Source of the DNA: an uncultured Verrucomicrobiota bacterium
GTDB taxonomy: Bacteria; Verrucomicrobiota; Verrucomicrobiia; Limisphaerales; UBA1096
Length of the DNA stretch: 8,152 bases
Assembly (NCBI GenBank): GCA_913045395.1
Contig: CAJWPV010000050.1
Coordinates: 1-8,152, forward strand
Direction of reading: 5' to 3'
Position numbers and translations under genes: made by a program. Shown here piece by piece: positions 1 through 6,100 of the stretch (position 1 is the first letter of the stretch; each line of letters starts with the position of its first letter). Under the pieces are notes generated by a model, which did not search any database, was not told the DNA's origin, and was given only the letters and a program-made list of their open reading frames with translations.

Positions 1-669
1 CAGGCGAATCCGGTAACCGAAACCGACGTCGCCCACCACCATCTCGGCAGCGATGAGAAACACGATCGCCGGCCCGATGGCCAGGCGCACCGCGTCGATG
101 AACTTGGGCAGGATCTGTTTCAGGACCACTTCCGCAGCCACCTCGAAGTGGGACGCACCCAGCGTGTACGCCTTGTCGAGCATCTCCGAGGGCAGATCCT
201 TGATTGCCAAATGAACCGTCACTGCCAAGGCGGGAATAATGCCAAACGCAATCATCGCGACGTACATCTCCATCCCGGTTCCGAAGAAAACAAAATATAC
301 CGCAAGCGCTGCCGTTTGCGGCACCTTGGCCAAAAGCGAAATGGGAGGCTGCAAAAATGCCTCAATCGGAGTAACGCATCCCATCATCATCCCAATCACA
401 AACCCAAAAACAACACCCAAGCCAAGCCCGAAAAATAACCGGCGCCCGGTCGCGATCGAGTCCTCCACAATCCACCGCTCCTCTTTTTGGTCCGGCTGGA
501 TGAACTTTTTCACGCCCTCATACAACTGACTCCAATTGGGAATCGTTGTGTCGTCCGGGTTGACCTGGTGTTGCCGGTGCGAAACCAAGGTGTACCCCGT
601 CAAAAGAAGCAGCACCGACAGGCACCCCAGAACGACCGCCCAAGACCGGGTTATGGGACGGCGAATCAT
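1..669 (-). CDS. ABC transporter permease, nitrate/sulfonate/taurine-type (partial, C-terminus beyond window)
   Basis: This is the inner-membrane permease of an ABC importer. Reading the minus strand from ATG at 669 gives 223 codons with no stop before position 1, so the C-terminus is missing. Visible features are a first membrane helix at about residues 10-29, a hydrophilic segment (about 31-70) and several further helices from about 78 onward. At about residues 164-188 is the cytoplasmic EAA-type loop that contacts the ATPase (LDKAYTLGAS..., then ILP), the hallmark of binding-protein-dependent permeases. The start is well fixed because an in-frame TAA lies directly before the ATG (672-670). 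No good Shine-Dalgarno is visible. The gene follows the SBP gene after 31 nt, so the two probably share a transcript, and an ATPase gene is expected next. The overall pattern resembles SsuC/TauC/NrtB-type permeases. The transported substrate cannot be read from the sequence. About 40-60 residues are probably missing, judging by the usual family length. Confidence 0.9.
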   Translation of the reverse strand, partial: MIRRPITRSWAVVLGCLSVLLLLTGYTLVSHRQHQVNPDDTTIPNWSQLYEGVKKFIQPDQKEERWIVEDSIATGRRLFFGLGLGVVFGFVIGMMMGCVTPIEAFLQPPISLLAKVPQTAALAVYFVFFGTGMEMYVAMIAFGIIPALAVTVHLAIKDLPSEMLDKAYTLGASHFEVAAEVVLKQILPKFIDAVRLAIGPAIVFLIAAEMVVGDVGFGYRIRL

Positions 670-700
670 TTACCGGCGGGTACAACTAATCGCAAACGCG

Positions 701-1792
701 TTATTTGGCTGACCCCTGTTTTACCTTTTCAATAAATGTCGGATCAAAACGGACCGCAGCATCCGCAGCTTTGGCTGCGTCGCCGTAACCAATGGATGGC
801 GCCTTGTCCACAATACCATGGGCCACACAAAACGACACCACCGTGTCCATGATCTTAGGCAGGTCGGCTCCGGTCAGGACAGCCAACCCATCGTCGGGAG
901 TGCCGTAGAACTTGGTTTGTTCAACCACCTTCTCCATTTGTTCCAGGCCAAGGTTGGAGAACTTTTCGCCGATGGCAATCAGCGTGTCGTTTCGCTTGGT
1001 AGAGTCGGCTAATGCCTTGTTAACCTCGTAGTAGGCCTCAATCACGGCACAGGCAAACGCCTCCCCACCTTCCTTCTCCAAACTCGCCTTGGCCACCACC
1101 ACAGAATCGATGATCTCGTTTGGAATCTTGGTTGAATCAAACAGGACACGAACATCTTCGCGTTTACCCAGCGTTTCCATTACGAATGGATTCCAGACAA
1201 CGATCGCCTGCTGCGCCGCCTGCTTTTGCTGCATGGCAAGCGCAGCCGCCCCGGGATCCATGTTCGCAAATTCGTAGTCCCCTTCCTTCTGGCCCAGCAA
1301 CTCCAGATTCCGGACAAAACAGTACTCCGATACGGACATCTCCAGCCCATAAACCTTTTTGCCCTTCAGATCCTCAACCGACTTGATGTCAGCAGTGACC
1401 AAACAAGCATCAGCACCATCACTGGTCGAGGTAGGCAGTACCATCACGCCCGGTCGACCAGTTGCCGGGCCTAGTATGTCCATGTTGGTGATGCAAACCG
1501 CATCGCATTGGCCGGCACCATACATGGCAAGACATGGATCGTACTCGGCCTCCTTCAACTCAATGTCGACCCCCCACTTTTCCTCCACCGGGCCAAGCTC
1601 TCCCTTCTTGCCATTTATGATGCCGGTCACATCAGCAACACCGAACACACTCCACGAGGGATACTCGCTCCAAGCCAGCGAAAAGCTTGGAACTGTAGTA
1701 GATTCCTGATTGCCACTGCAACCGTTCAGGGTGATTAACGCGGCGCAACTGAAGGCGACCACCCAGCTAGTTTTTTTCTGTATATTTTTCAT
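701..1792 (-). CDS. ABC transporter substrate-binding lipoprotein (NMT1/SsuA-like, possibly urea-type)
   Basis: This 363-residue periplasmic substrate-binding protein feeds the permease encoded directly downstream. It has a lipoprotein signal peptide with lipobox LNGC, so Cys25 would be lipidated. The SBP domain covers about residues 36-340, beginning with the pattern SLAWSEYPSWSVF. It includes ITNMD (about 101-105), a common ligand-lobe motif of this superfamily, and VVWNPFV (about 198-204). From memory, the AWSxYxxW and TNMD patterns recall the SBPs found beside urea carboxylase genes. That is only a resemblance, so the substrate stays open. I chose ATG 1792 rather than the in-frame ATG at 1837 for two reasons: the signal peptide starts properly at MKNIQKK, and the extra 15 codons overlap the terminator of the preceding operon. 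No Shine-Dalgarno is evident. Seven cysteines besides the lipobox one are unusual for an exported SBP. Confidence 0.88.
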   Translation of the reverse strand: MKNIQKKTSWVVAFSCAALITLNGCSGNQESTTVPSFSLAWSEYPSWSVFGVADVTGIINGKKGELGPVEEKWGVDIELKEAEYDPCLAMYGAGQCDAVCITNMDILGPATGRPGVMVLPTSTSDGADACLVTADIKSVEDLKGKKVYGLEMSVSEYCFVRNLELLGQKEGDYEFANMDPGAAALAMQQKQAAQQAIVVWNPFVMETLGKREDVRVLFDSTKIPNEIIDSVVVAKASLEKEGGEAFACAVIEAYYEVNKALADSTKRNDTLIAIGEKFSNLGLEQMEKVVEQTKFYGTPDDGLAVLTGADLPKIMDTVVSFCVAHGIVDKAPSIGYGDAAKAADAAVRFDPTFIEKVKQGSAK

Positions 1793-1817
1793 TGTTATAT
1801 TAATAATAGAAAGGCCC

Positions 1818-1848
1818 AAAAAAAAGGCCCCCAACATTAGGGAGCCTT
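1818..1848 (-). terminator. Rho-independent terminator after the PspA-like gene
   Basis: On the minus strand, AAGGCTCCC (1848-1840) pairs with GGGGGCCTT (1832-1824) across a 7-nt loop. This gives 9 bp including one G-T wobble. A run of eight T follows (1825-1818, sharing its first two bases with the stem). It begins 7 nt after the TAA stop of the PspA-like gene, so it ends the five-gene envelope operon. Only 25 nt separate it from the ATG of the next gene (1792). Confidence 0.9.
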
Positions 1849-1855
1849 GTGTAAA

Positions 1856-2707
1856 TTATTCCGGCAGGATGCCGTCACTGCCTGTTTTTTCGACTTCTTC
1901 CGGCTCGCTTGCCGAAGTTTCCGCACCCTCTGTTCCCTCAGCCATGCCCAGCAACGAGTCGAACTCATCAGAGGCGGTGTTGCTGCGGGCGTATTCCAAG
2001 AACTGTGCCTCCTGTTGCTTGCTGTCGGTTCCAGCCATCTCCCGGGAAACCCGCGCCTCGGCACGCATCTCATGTCGCAGGTCACGCATGTCCTGCAATT
2101 CTTTCGCCATACCATCCTTTGAGATGCCGTTGAGCATGTCAGACAAGTCGCGCTCTTCCTTGGCGGTGATCACATCTGCCACGGCGTCGGCGGCCTCGCT
2201 TTTGAGTTTCTCGATGTCGCGCTGCAACTGTTGCAGGTTAATCTTGTGGTTAGCGATGCTGCCGTCGTACTCACCAATATCATTCTCGAGGTCCTTGATG
2301 TGATCCTGCTTCTCGGTCAGCGTGGCGGCAAAGTCATTGTAGGCAGTGAGGCATTTCTTATAGTCGGGGTCGGCGTGGACTTCCTCCTTGGTTTTGCCCT
2401 CACCATGGAGCTTGGCCACGGTCTGCTTGGCCATGGCCAGGGCGCCGGCCTTGAGGTTTTCCAGCTTCTGCACCTCCTCGGTCAATGACTTGACCTTGGC
2501 CATCTTTTTCTCCTGCTGGGCTATGAGCGTGGCCACGGCCTGCTTGTAGGTGTGGATCTGATCGACCTTGCTCTTGATAATGTCATCGAACTTGGCCTTC
2601 ATCACATTTGGATTGGAATCCAGAACACGGCGTGACTTGTCGATCTGACCAGTGATCAGGTAGAGGAACGACTTAACGTATCTCCAAATTGCTGCAAAAG
2701 GGTTCAT
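1856..2707 (-). CDS. PspA/IM30-like coiled-coil membrane-associated protein
   Basis: This 283-residue protein is predicted to be cytoplasmic and peripherally attached to the inner membrane. Its N-terminus (about residues 2-22) is an amphipathic aromatic-rich helix (FAAIWRYVKSFLYL) of the kind PspA/Vipp1 proteins use to bind membranes. A long charged helical region follows (about 40-185), with coiled-coil heptad character and an interruption at about 101-116. A second helical stretch covers about 195-243, and the tail is acidic (about 245-283). Length and layout fit the PspA/IM30 family, whose members form oligomeric scaffolds that stabilise stressed membranes. Sequence-level identity is not obvious, so this could be a distant or lineage-specific relative. 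The gene starts 6 nt after the stop of the preceding gene. A GAGG Shine-Dalgarno (2715-2712) overlaps that stop, implying coupled translation. It is the last gene of its operon. Confidence 0.75.
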   Translation of the reverse strand: MNPFAAIWRYVKSFLYLITGQIDKSRRVLDSNPNVMKAKFDDIIKSKVDQIHTYKQAVATLIAQQEKKMAKVKSLTEEVQKLENLKAGALAMAKQTVAKLHGEGKTKEEVHADPDYKKCLTAYNDFAATLTEKQDHIKDLENDIGEYDGSIANHKINLQQLQRDIEKLKSEAADAVADVITAKEERDLSDMLNGISKDGMAKELQDMRDLRHEMRAEARVSREMAGTDSKQQEAQFLEYARSNTASDEFDSLLGMAEGTEGAETSASEPEEVEKTGSDGILPE

Positions 2708-2710
2708 TTT

Positions 2711-2715
2711 TCCTC
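2711..2715 (-). promoter_or_regulatory. Ribosome binding site of the PspA-like gene
   Basis: GAGGA overlaps the TGA stop of the upstream gene and lies 3 nt before ATG 2707 (4 nt if counted from GAGG). The stop and ribosome-binding site are thus shared, which favours translational coupling. It is one of the few convincing Shine-Dalgarno sites in the window. Confidence 0.6.
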
Positions 2716-3481
2716 AGGGTTTATTAATTCCAGATAAATTGTGTACTCGCACGCCAGTTAACAGCGAATCGACCCTTTGTTCAACCTTTTTTGCCACCTC
2801 CATACTTTGGTCTAATTCACCCCGAAGCCGTTTCAAACGGATGTCTCCTTCACTCCTGTTGGTAATGCCCTGCACGGAGGCCAGGGTCCGGCTCATGTGC
2901 TCAACGGTCTGGACCACGTCGGCAACCAGCTTTTCGCGCTGTTCGAGAATCGGTTTGCGAGCCGTTTCGGAGGCCAGACTTTCGGCGGTTTTCCACAGTT
3001 GCAACGTTTTCTCGAGTGAACTCACGCACTGCTGAAACAATTCCTCTGAGCGCTGCTGGATGTCCTCGATCATCGCCCGGTTCAGGTCGGGTGCAATCTT
3101 GTCGAGTTGCCGAAACGCCTGCCGCAGGGATCGCAGATCCTGCATCGCAGTCTCGGTGCGTTCGTCGCCATCCATCGTTAGGCGGTGGTGGAAATGATCG
3201 AGCGCCTTCCGTTTGTCGAGCTTGGCCTTGCTGCGTGATGCCTCGACGAGCTGCTTGACGCGATCGTCCTTGCCAAGGATAAACTTGGTAATAAACGTGC
3301 CGGCCGAGGCGAGCATACCGACAAGGCCGACCAGCACCGCGCCCACCGCCGCCGTGCCTTTGAGGCCCAGCGCTAAGAACGACGCGAACGCCGCCGTGCC
3401 GACCATGAACGGCACCAGCACGAGCGGACTGCCGAGGATGTCCTTCATCACACGCTTGGCTATGTTTTTGTTGTCGCTCAC
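2714..3481 (-). CDS. Two-helix inner-membrane protein with long cytoplasmic helical tail, family not recognised
   Basis: This 255-residue protein has two adjacent hydrophobic segments (about residues 17-39 and 43-66) separated by a very short turn with a lysine, followed by KDDRVK. That makes a membrane hairpin with both ends most likely in the cytoplasm. Residues about 72-240 are almost entirely charged helix (for example ETAMQDLRSLRQAFRQLDK), probably a helical bundle or coiled coil. The layout loosely recalls XpaC-type or other envelope-stress accessory proteins that sit beside PspA or TelA genes, but I see no diagnostic motif and assign no function. The start is GTG (3481). An ATG at 3448 (MKDILGSPL) is a weaker alternative that would still keep both helices. 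No Shine-Dalgarno is visible, and a stem-loop lies just upstream. The position between an SBP/OmpA gene and a PspA-like gene suggests it links periplasmic and cytoplasmic parts of one system. Confidence 0.82.
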   Translation of the reverse strand: MSDNKNIAKRVMKDILGSPLVLVPFMVGTAAFASFLALGLKGTAAVGAVLVGLVGMLASAGTFITKFILGKDDRVKQLVEASRSKAKLDKRKALDHFHHRLTMDGDERTETAMQDLRSLRQAFRQLDKIAPDLNRAMIEDIQQRSEELFQQCVSSLEKTLQLWKTAESLASETARKPILEQREKLVADVVQTVEHMSRTLASVQGITNRSEGDIRLKRLRGELDQSMEVAKKVEQRVDSLLTGVRVHNLSGINKP

Positions 3482-3488
3482 CGCAATG

Positions 3489-3503
3489 CACTGCCCCGCA
3501 GTG
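3489..3503 (-). other. Short stem-loop just before the two-helix membrane protein gene
   Basis: CACTGC and GCAGTG form a perfect 6-bp stem around a GGG loop, ending 7 nt before the GTG start at 3481. It occupies the place where a Shine-Dalgarno site would be expected, so it may affect initiation or mark a processed 5' end. There is no T-tract, so it is not an intrinsic terminator. Confidence 0.45.
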
Positions 3504-3542
3504 GGAACAGGAAAAGGTCGGCAGAAATGGCTGGGGCGTCAA

Positions 3543-3582
3543 CGCTGCGCTTGGCCAAGCGGCTTGGCCGGGGTTTGCAGCG
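3543..3582 (-). other. Intercistronic two-tier stem-loop after the second SBP/OmpA gene
   Basis: The inner stem GGCCAAG/CTTGGCC (3553-3569) is 7 bp with a 3-nt loop. An outer stem CGCTGC/GCAGCG pairs 3577-3582 with 3543-3548. It starts 5 nt past the stop of the SBP/OmpA gene and lies in the only long gap (106 bp) inside the operon. No T-run follows. Such structures often protect or process operon mRNA or cause partial termination. I infer one of these roles and cannot choose between them. Confidence 0.55.
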
Positions 3583-3587
3583 CTCCC

Positions 3588-5153
3588 TTAATACGGCACC
3601 TGGCCCAGTTCAAAACGAACGCTCTGGGCCGATCCAGACCGGGAGGCAGCCGGGGCGGCCTCGGTGCGGATTCGATCCGCATTGACCCCCTCGGTATTGA
3701 GGAAACTGACGACAGACTCGGCGCGCGACCGTGCCAAGCGGCGGTTGGCCTCGGGATCTCCCACGGCGCGCGCCTGGCCAACGACGCGGAGGTAAAAGCT
3801 CGGGAAACTGTCCAGCATCTTTTTGAGCCGTTTCAACTCATGCTCGCCGGAGAGCGAGATGGCGGCCGAACCACGCCGGAAACCGATCGACGGCACGTCG
3901 AGGTCGCCGACCGACTGGAGCGTTTTCCACTGCTCATCGCTGAGTGCCCCGAGGTTGGCATTGGTGCGCACGCCCTGTAGGTCGCCCGTCCCCTGGCCAA
4001 GCCCCTCGATGATATTCATCCGGTTGCCCGGATGGAAATTGTCGGCCTTCAAGTCAGTCAGGATCTGGTCGAAGTAGAGCGACGAATGCCGGCCACCGAG
4101 CGGGTCGCTCCCGATCGCGCCGGTCTTGATGAGGACATCGGTGACATTGGCAATTATGTCCTCGAGGTTGGGCTGGCCGCCCGCTGCCGCGCCCCGCACC
4201 AGGCCAAAGTGTGCGTAGTTCTCGAGAGTGTTTTTCCACTGAATGCCGGCCACCAGACTCTTGGCCTCGGCGTCGGACAGGTTCGGGTCGTCCGACTTGA
4301 TCAGCTTAGTAAAGCCGCCTGACTGGCTCCGGTAATGGTGCGCGGCACGGGAATAGGCCTCAATCACGGCGCGAACCTTGTCGGGATGATCGCGCAGATA
4401 CTCGCGGCGCGCCACGAGCACATCGACAATCAGGCCCTTTATCCTGGAACTGTCCAGAATCACATCGACACCGGGCAACTTCTTGGCCTGGGAAACCTGC
4501 GGCTCCCACAGGACATACGCCGTCTTGTCGGACTGCTTGGCGGCTTTCATTTTTTTGAGCACATCGGCGGCACCGTCGGCCTCGATCATCCAGTCGCCGG
4601 ACAGGTTGGGTAGCTTGAAGTGAGACTTCACAACGCGGGCCAAAAACTCGCTCGGCGAACTGGGTGTCAGCACGAAGCGGGCCTTGGGATCGTCCAGATC
4701 CTGAAGCGAGGCGACGGCACTCTTGTAGGCCAGCACGGCGTCCGCCCCCTTGGTTTCGTCGATCACCATCACGATCGACGCCGGAAAACCGCCAGCCTTG
4801 ACCCCGGCCATCAGCAGTGAATCAATCGTGTACACAGCCATTTGCACGTCGCCCTCCTCCAGTGCCTCGAGCCGGGCGCCGTAGTCAGCACCGTCGTCCA
4901 CCATCGTCAACCGAATGCCCTCCAACTTCAGGTTGTCTCGCATCTGCGCGGAACGCAGCACGGCGTAGCCGCTGAACAAATCGGCGGCGATGGTGACCTC
5001 GTGGGTGTATTGGCTGGAGGAACCGGTGGCTTGGTTGAGTTGCTCACTCTTTGGCTTCGTGTAGAAAAACCAGACGGCGCCGGCGAAAACGGCCAGTATG
5101 ACCAGCCACACCACGGCAATGATGCATCCCTTGGAACCGTTACCCTCTGACAT
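3588..5153 (-). CDS. Membrane-anchored SBP domain fused to a degenerate OmpA-like domain
   Basis: This 521-residue protein has an uncleaved N-terminal membrane helix (about residues 10-31) preceded by a short cytoplasmic MSEGNGSKG segment, so the rest should face the periplasm. Residues about 52-345 form an NMT1/SsuA-like periplasmic binding domain. It includes VLWEPQV (214-220) and a VDVILDSSRI segment (229-238) that matches the SBP of the downstream transporter. Residues about 423-517 are OmpA-C-like, with IGFRRGSAAIS, VVGQARA, RRLARSRAESVVSFL and a final SVRFEL strand. The usual GH(T/S)D motif reads GQAR here, so the acidic residue that binds diaminopimelate is absent while the paired arginine in RSRA remains. 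The ATG shares its A with the TAA stop of the VWA gene (TAATG), indicating translational coupling. The combination matches proteins annotated as phosphate ABC transporter substrate-binding/OmpA family. I would not conclude that it binds phosphate. Confidence 0.85.
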   Translation of the reverse strand: MSEGNGSKGCIIAVVWLVILAVFAGAVWFFYTKPKSEQLNQATGSSSQYTHEVTIAADLFSGYAVLRSAQMRDNLKLEGIRLTMVDDGADYGARLEALEEGDVQMAVYTIDSLLMAGVKAGGFPASIVMVIDETKGADAVLAYKSAVASLQDLDDPKARFVLTPSSPSEFLARVVKSHFKLPNLSGDWMIEADGAADVLKKMKAAKQSDKTAYVLWEPQVSQAKKLPGVDVILDSSRIKGLIVDVLVARREYLRDHPDKVRAVIEAYSRAAHHYRSQSGGFTKLIKSDDPNLSDAEAKSLVAGIQWKNTLENYAHFGLVRGAAAGGQPNLEDIIANVTDVLIKTGAIGSDPLGGRHSSLYFDQILTDLKADNFHPGNRMNIIEGLGQGTGDLQGVRTNANLGALSDEQWKTLQSVGDLDVPSIGFRRGSAAISLSGEHELKRLKKMLDSFPSFYLRVVGQARAVGDPEANRRLARSRAESVVSFLNTEGVNADRIRTEAAPAASRSGSAQSVRFELGQVPY

Positions 5154-6079
5154 TACTTTTTCTTAGCCTTGACGACGGCGTAAATCACGAGAGCGGGAAC
5201 GCCCCCCACGCAAAGTATCATGCAGATAACTCCCAGTATTGTCTCAGAATCATTTGACGACCCCGACGTCCCACCCGAATAGGGTGGCGCTGGACTGGGT
5301 GATGGCGACTCGACAGAGCGCATGCTCGGCGAATCGCCGATCGGCTGGTTCCCCGAGGTGGAAAGCGACTTGAGCATGGCCGAGGCGGTGGCTTCCGGCA
5401 GGTCGGCGATCAGCTCGAACGCATCCTCCCCTGTCTGCCCGGCATCCACCGAAGCCACCTCGGCGAACACCTCCGAGATCGCCTGCTTGAGCGACTCGGG
5501 ATCGTTGGCATTGCGGTAGGAATGCACCTTCGTGGCCAGGGTATGGCGCGATGCCATCTCCACCCCGATACAATCAATTGTGATGCCCCGCGATATGATA
5601 TCCGGCGTGTAGGCCTCGACCTGTCGCGCATCGCCGGCTTCGCCGTCGGTCACGACGAGCAGGCGGTAGGTGCCGTAGCCAAACTGTTTTCTGCGCGCAT
5701 CCAGTAGCACATCCGCGCCCCGCTTCATATAATCCCCCAGCGGCGTCCCGCCTCCGGACTGGATGCTGTCGATCGCCCCGGCCAGCATGCTCTCCTTGCG
5801 TGGGCCAAGCGGGTAAACCCAGTCGCCCTGTGGGAACACCAGGATGCCGACATGGGTCGTGTCCGGGATCTGGTCAAGCACCTGCTTAAGCGCGTCCTTG
5901 GCTACAGACATGCGGTCACGCCCTGTGCCGGCCATGTTCGCGCCCATCGAGCCGGAGGCATCCACCACCACCACGACGTTGTCGGTCACCTGTACCTGCG
6001 CTTGACCAAGCGGCACGGCCCATAGAGAGGCCGACACCGCGCCTAGCCAGGCACCCAATTGATTTAAGTTATGTCTCAT
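5153..6079 (-). CDS. Exported VWA-domain protein with C-terminal membrane anchor
   Basis: This 308-residue protein has a Sec signal peptide (MRHNLN..., cleavage probably near GQA-QVQ). Its VWA domain (about residues 32-210) has a complete metal-ion-dependent adhesion site: DASGS (D40, S42, S44), T112 in GGGTPLG and D145 in VTDGEAG. A helical segment follows, then a Ser/Pro/Gly-rich linker (about 245-278), one membrane helix (about 281-303) and a KAKKK tail. The VWA domain therefore lies in the periplasm and is tail-anchored in the inner membrane. VWA domains of this kind bind partner proteins through Mg2+. Partners here are probably the two SBP/OmpA proteins encoded on either side. I chose ATG 6079 because GAGGGG lies 7 nt upstream and the signal peptide begins there. 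ATG 6094 (five residues longer) is possible but lacks a Shine-Dalgarno site. The stop overlaps the next start by one base. Confidence 0.92.
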   Translation of the reverse strand: MRHNLNQLGAWLGAVSASLWAVPLGQAQVQVTDNVVVVVDASGSMGANMAGTGRDRMSVAKDALKQVLDQIPDTTHVGILVFPQGDWVYPLGPRKESMLAGAIDSIQSGGGTPLGDYMKRGADVLLDARRKQFGYGTYRLLVVTDGEAGDARQVEAYTPDIISRGITIDCIGVEMASRHTLATKVHSYRNANDPESLKQAISEVFAEVASVDAGQTGEDAFELIADLPEATASAMLKSLSTSGNQPIGDSPSMRSVESPSPSPAPPYSGGTSGSSNDSETILGVICMILCVGGVPALVIYAVVKAKKK

Positions 6080-6086
6080 AGCGTGG

Positions 6087-6092
6087 CCCCTC
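6087..6092 (-). promoter_or_regulatory. Ribosome binding site deciding the VWA gene start
   Basis: GAGGGG sits 7 nt before ATG 6079, the best-spaced Shine-Dalgarno in the window. It overlaps the alternative upstream ATG (6094-6092), which makes that start less likely. Confidence 0.6.
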
Positions 6093-6100
6093 ATTACGCG

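Noticed and set aside
1793..1837. N-terminal extension of the transporter SBP from ATG 1837
   Set aside because: It would be translated from the terminator hairpin and T-tract and would place residues before an otherwise complete lipoprotein signal peptide.
1710..2303. A 197-codon plus-strand frame with a hydrophobic start
   Set aside because: It runs antisense through the terminator and the PspA-like gene. The hydrophobic stretch comes from the complement of the signal peptide and terminator region, and the rest is low-complexity Ser/Arg.
2901..3542. A minus-strand frame starting with a CxxC-like pattern (CSHCGAVHC) resembling a zinc ribbon
   Set aside because: The pattern falls in the intergenic stem-loop region and the frame then overlaps the two-helix membrane protein gene out of phase, giving an Arg/Gly-rich product. 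It is best explained by chance.
3213..3980. A 255-codon open frame on the plus strand
   Set aside because: It lies antisense to two well-supported minus-strand genes, spans the gap between them, and its product has no domain or sensible composition. It is a shadow of GC-rich coding DNA.
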